Source: Straminergon stramineum (Eukaryota > Streptophyta > Bryopsida > Hypnales > Calliergonaceae). From it: a stretch of DNA of 64,000 nt. The translations under genes and the position numbers were made by a program. The DNA is taken from positions 18,977,001 to 19,041,000 of the forward strand of contig OY987265.1 in NCBI GenBank assembly GCA_963920665.1, written 5' to 3'. Shown here piece by piece: positions 63,481-64,000 of this stretch. Every line of letters begins with the position of its first letter. The stretch's first letter is position 1. Under the pieces are notes generated by a model that saw only the letters and a program-made list of their open reading frames with translations, was not told where the DNA came from and made no database searches.

Positions 63481-64000
63481 ATATTTTTATCTTTGTTTAA
63501 TCCCGCCCACGTGAACGGATCCCCACACCCACTCTCCGACATCCACCTGGACATCGTTCCCGTCTTTTGGGATAAGCCGCCGTTCCCGTTATTGTTCTCC
63601 CGACGTTCCCCTACAAATTGCCCGTGCCGTTCGTGAGAGTTCTCGAACGTTCTCGAACGTTCTCGAAAGTTCTGAACACTCCGTCAGCTAATTTGAGCTT
63701 CTGACCGGGGTGTCGCCCGTTCGTGTCACCACTCCTTTTCAGTTGGGGGGCCTGACCGACTGGCTTTGGTTCTCAACCTTGGAATGATTTGTGGGATTCA
63801 AAAAGGATTCTCGTTAAGTTACTGTGGCCACACTAAATTATTGGACACACTATTAAATATTTTTTGGGGTGATTTTTGCTGACCATGTACAGAAAGCAAT
63901 GTAAGGTGCGTACCACGGCTTTTGTATTGGGTGAAATAGGGGTACTAGATTGCACCCCCTGAAAAACAATTTGGCTAAGAAATGACAACAAATTGTGAAG
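63481..64000 (+). promoter_or_regulatory. GC-richer promoter-like region at the right edge
   Basis: Composition changes to C- and CpG-rich from about 63280 and stays so to about 63780. It contains a G-box CACGTG at 63508-63513 and a long heat-shock element at 63640-63672. No coding exon is visible before the window ends, so a gene probably starts further right. Transcription leftward is possible but nothing coding lies there. Confidence 0.5.
63640..63672. promoter_or_regulatory. Heat-shock element, seven contiguous alternating units
   Basis: TTC and GAA alternate at exact 5-bp steps: TTC at 63640, GAA 63645, TTC 63650, GAA 63655, TTC 63660, GAA 63665 and TTC 63670. A degenerate GAG at 63635 and an out-of-phase GAA at 63674 flank them. 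Heat-shock factor trimers bind three such units, so this could hold two or more trimers. It is far longer than a chance match. Confidence 0.85.

Noticed and set aside
1..64000. tRNA, rRNA or CRISPR arrays
   Set aside because: I saw no cloverleaf-type box pairs, rRNA blocks or regularly spaced identical repeats. A covariance-model scan would be needed to be certain about tRNA and snRNA genes.

Overview
The window looks like nuclear DNA of a land plant. It is AT-rich, has long gene-poor stretches, and its genes have many introns, telobox-like AAACCCTAA motifs near starts, and plant-type products: a chloroplast PurK-PurE fusion, an NFXL2-type zinc-finger protein and an AE7/CIAO2B cytosolic Fe-S assembly protein. 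A short gene at 47.5-49.5 kb reads as a Chibby-family basal-body protein. Together with the absence of obvious LTR retroelement coding sequence, this suggests a seedless plant with flagellate sperm (bryophyte, lycophyte or fern). I cannot name the species.

Layout. 1-3.07 kb: AT-rich, with one small inverted-repeat element. 3.07-8.84 kb: a complete but decayed PIF/Harbinger transposon with terminal inverted repeats, a TAA target duplication, a Myb/trihelix-like ORF (+) and a DDE transposase (-), both broken by in-frame stops. 12.8-16.25 kb: a four-exon ankyrin-repeat gene. 20.5-23 kb: two elements with TTAA ends. 23.5-25.6 kb: a six-exon gene for a 3D-domain protein, a family better known from bacteria. 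29.5-31.9 kb: PurK-PurE (-). 32.5-34.8 kb: more TTAA elements. 35.3-42.9 kb: sixteen-exon NFXL2 (-). This is divergent from CIAO2B/AE7 (43.6-45.7 kb, +), which is followed by the Chibby-like gene. 50-63 kb: repeats, two more TTAA elements, a MITE with GGGTCATTGC ends, a long foldback, and a Tc1/mariner transposase relic. At the right edge, a GC-richer promoter-like stretch holds a G-box and a long heat-shock element; its gene would lie beyond the window.

The less ordinary signals are: (1) two apparent minor-spliceosome (U12) introns, an AT-AC intron in CIAO2B and a GTATCCTT...CCTTAAC intron in the ankyrin gene; (2) a family of non-autonomous elements bounded by TTAA with CC(C/T)-starting terminal repeats, as in piggyBac; (3) a spliced plant gene for a 3D-domain protein keeping all three Asp; (4) a plant Chibby-like gene with a 14-nt first exon; (5) a seven-unit heat-shock element; (6) a single-base frameshift in one NFXL2 exon.

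All exon models were built by eye from splice consensus, reading phase and family knowledge, without transcript data.
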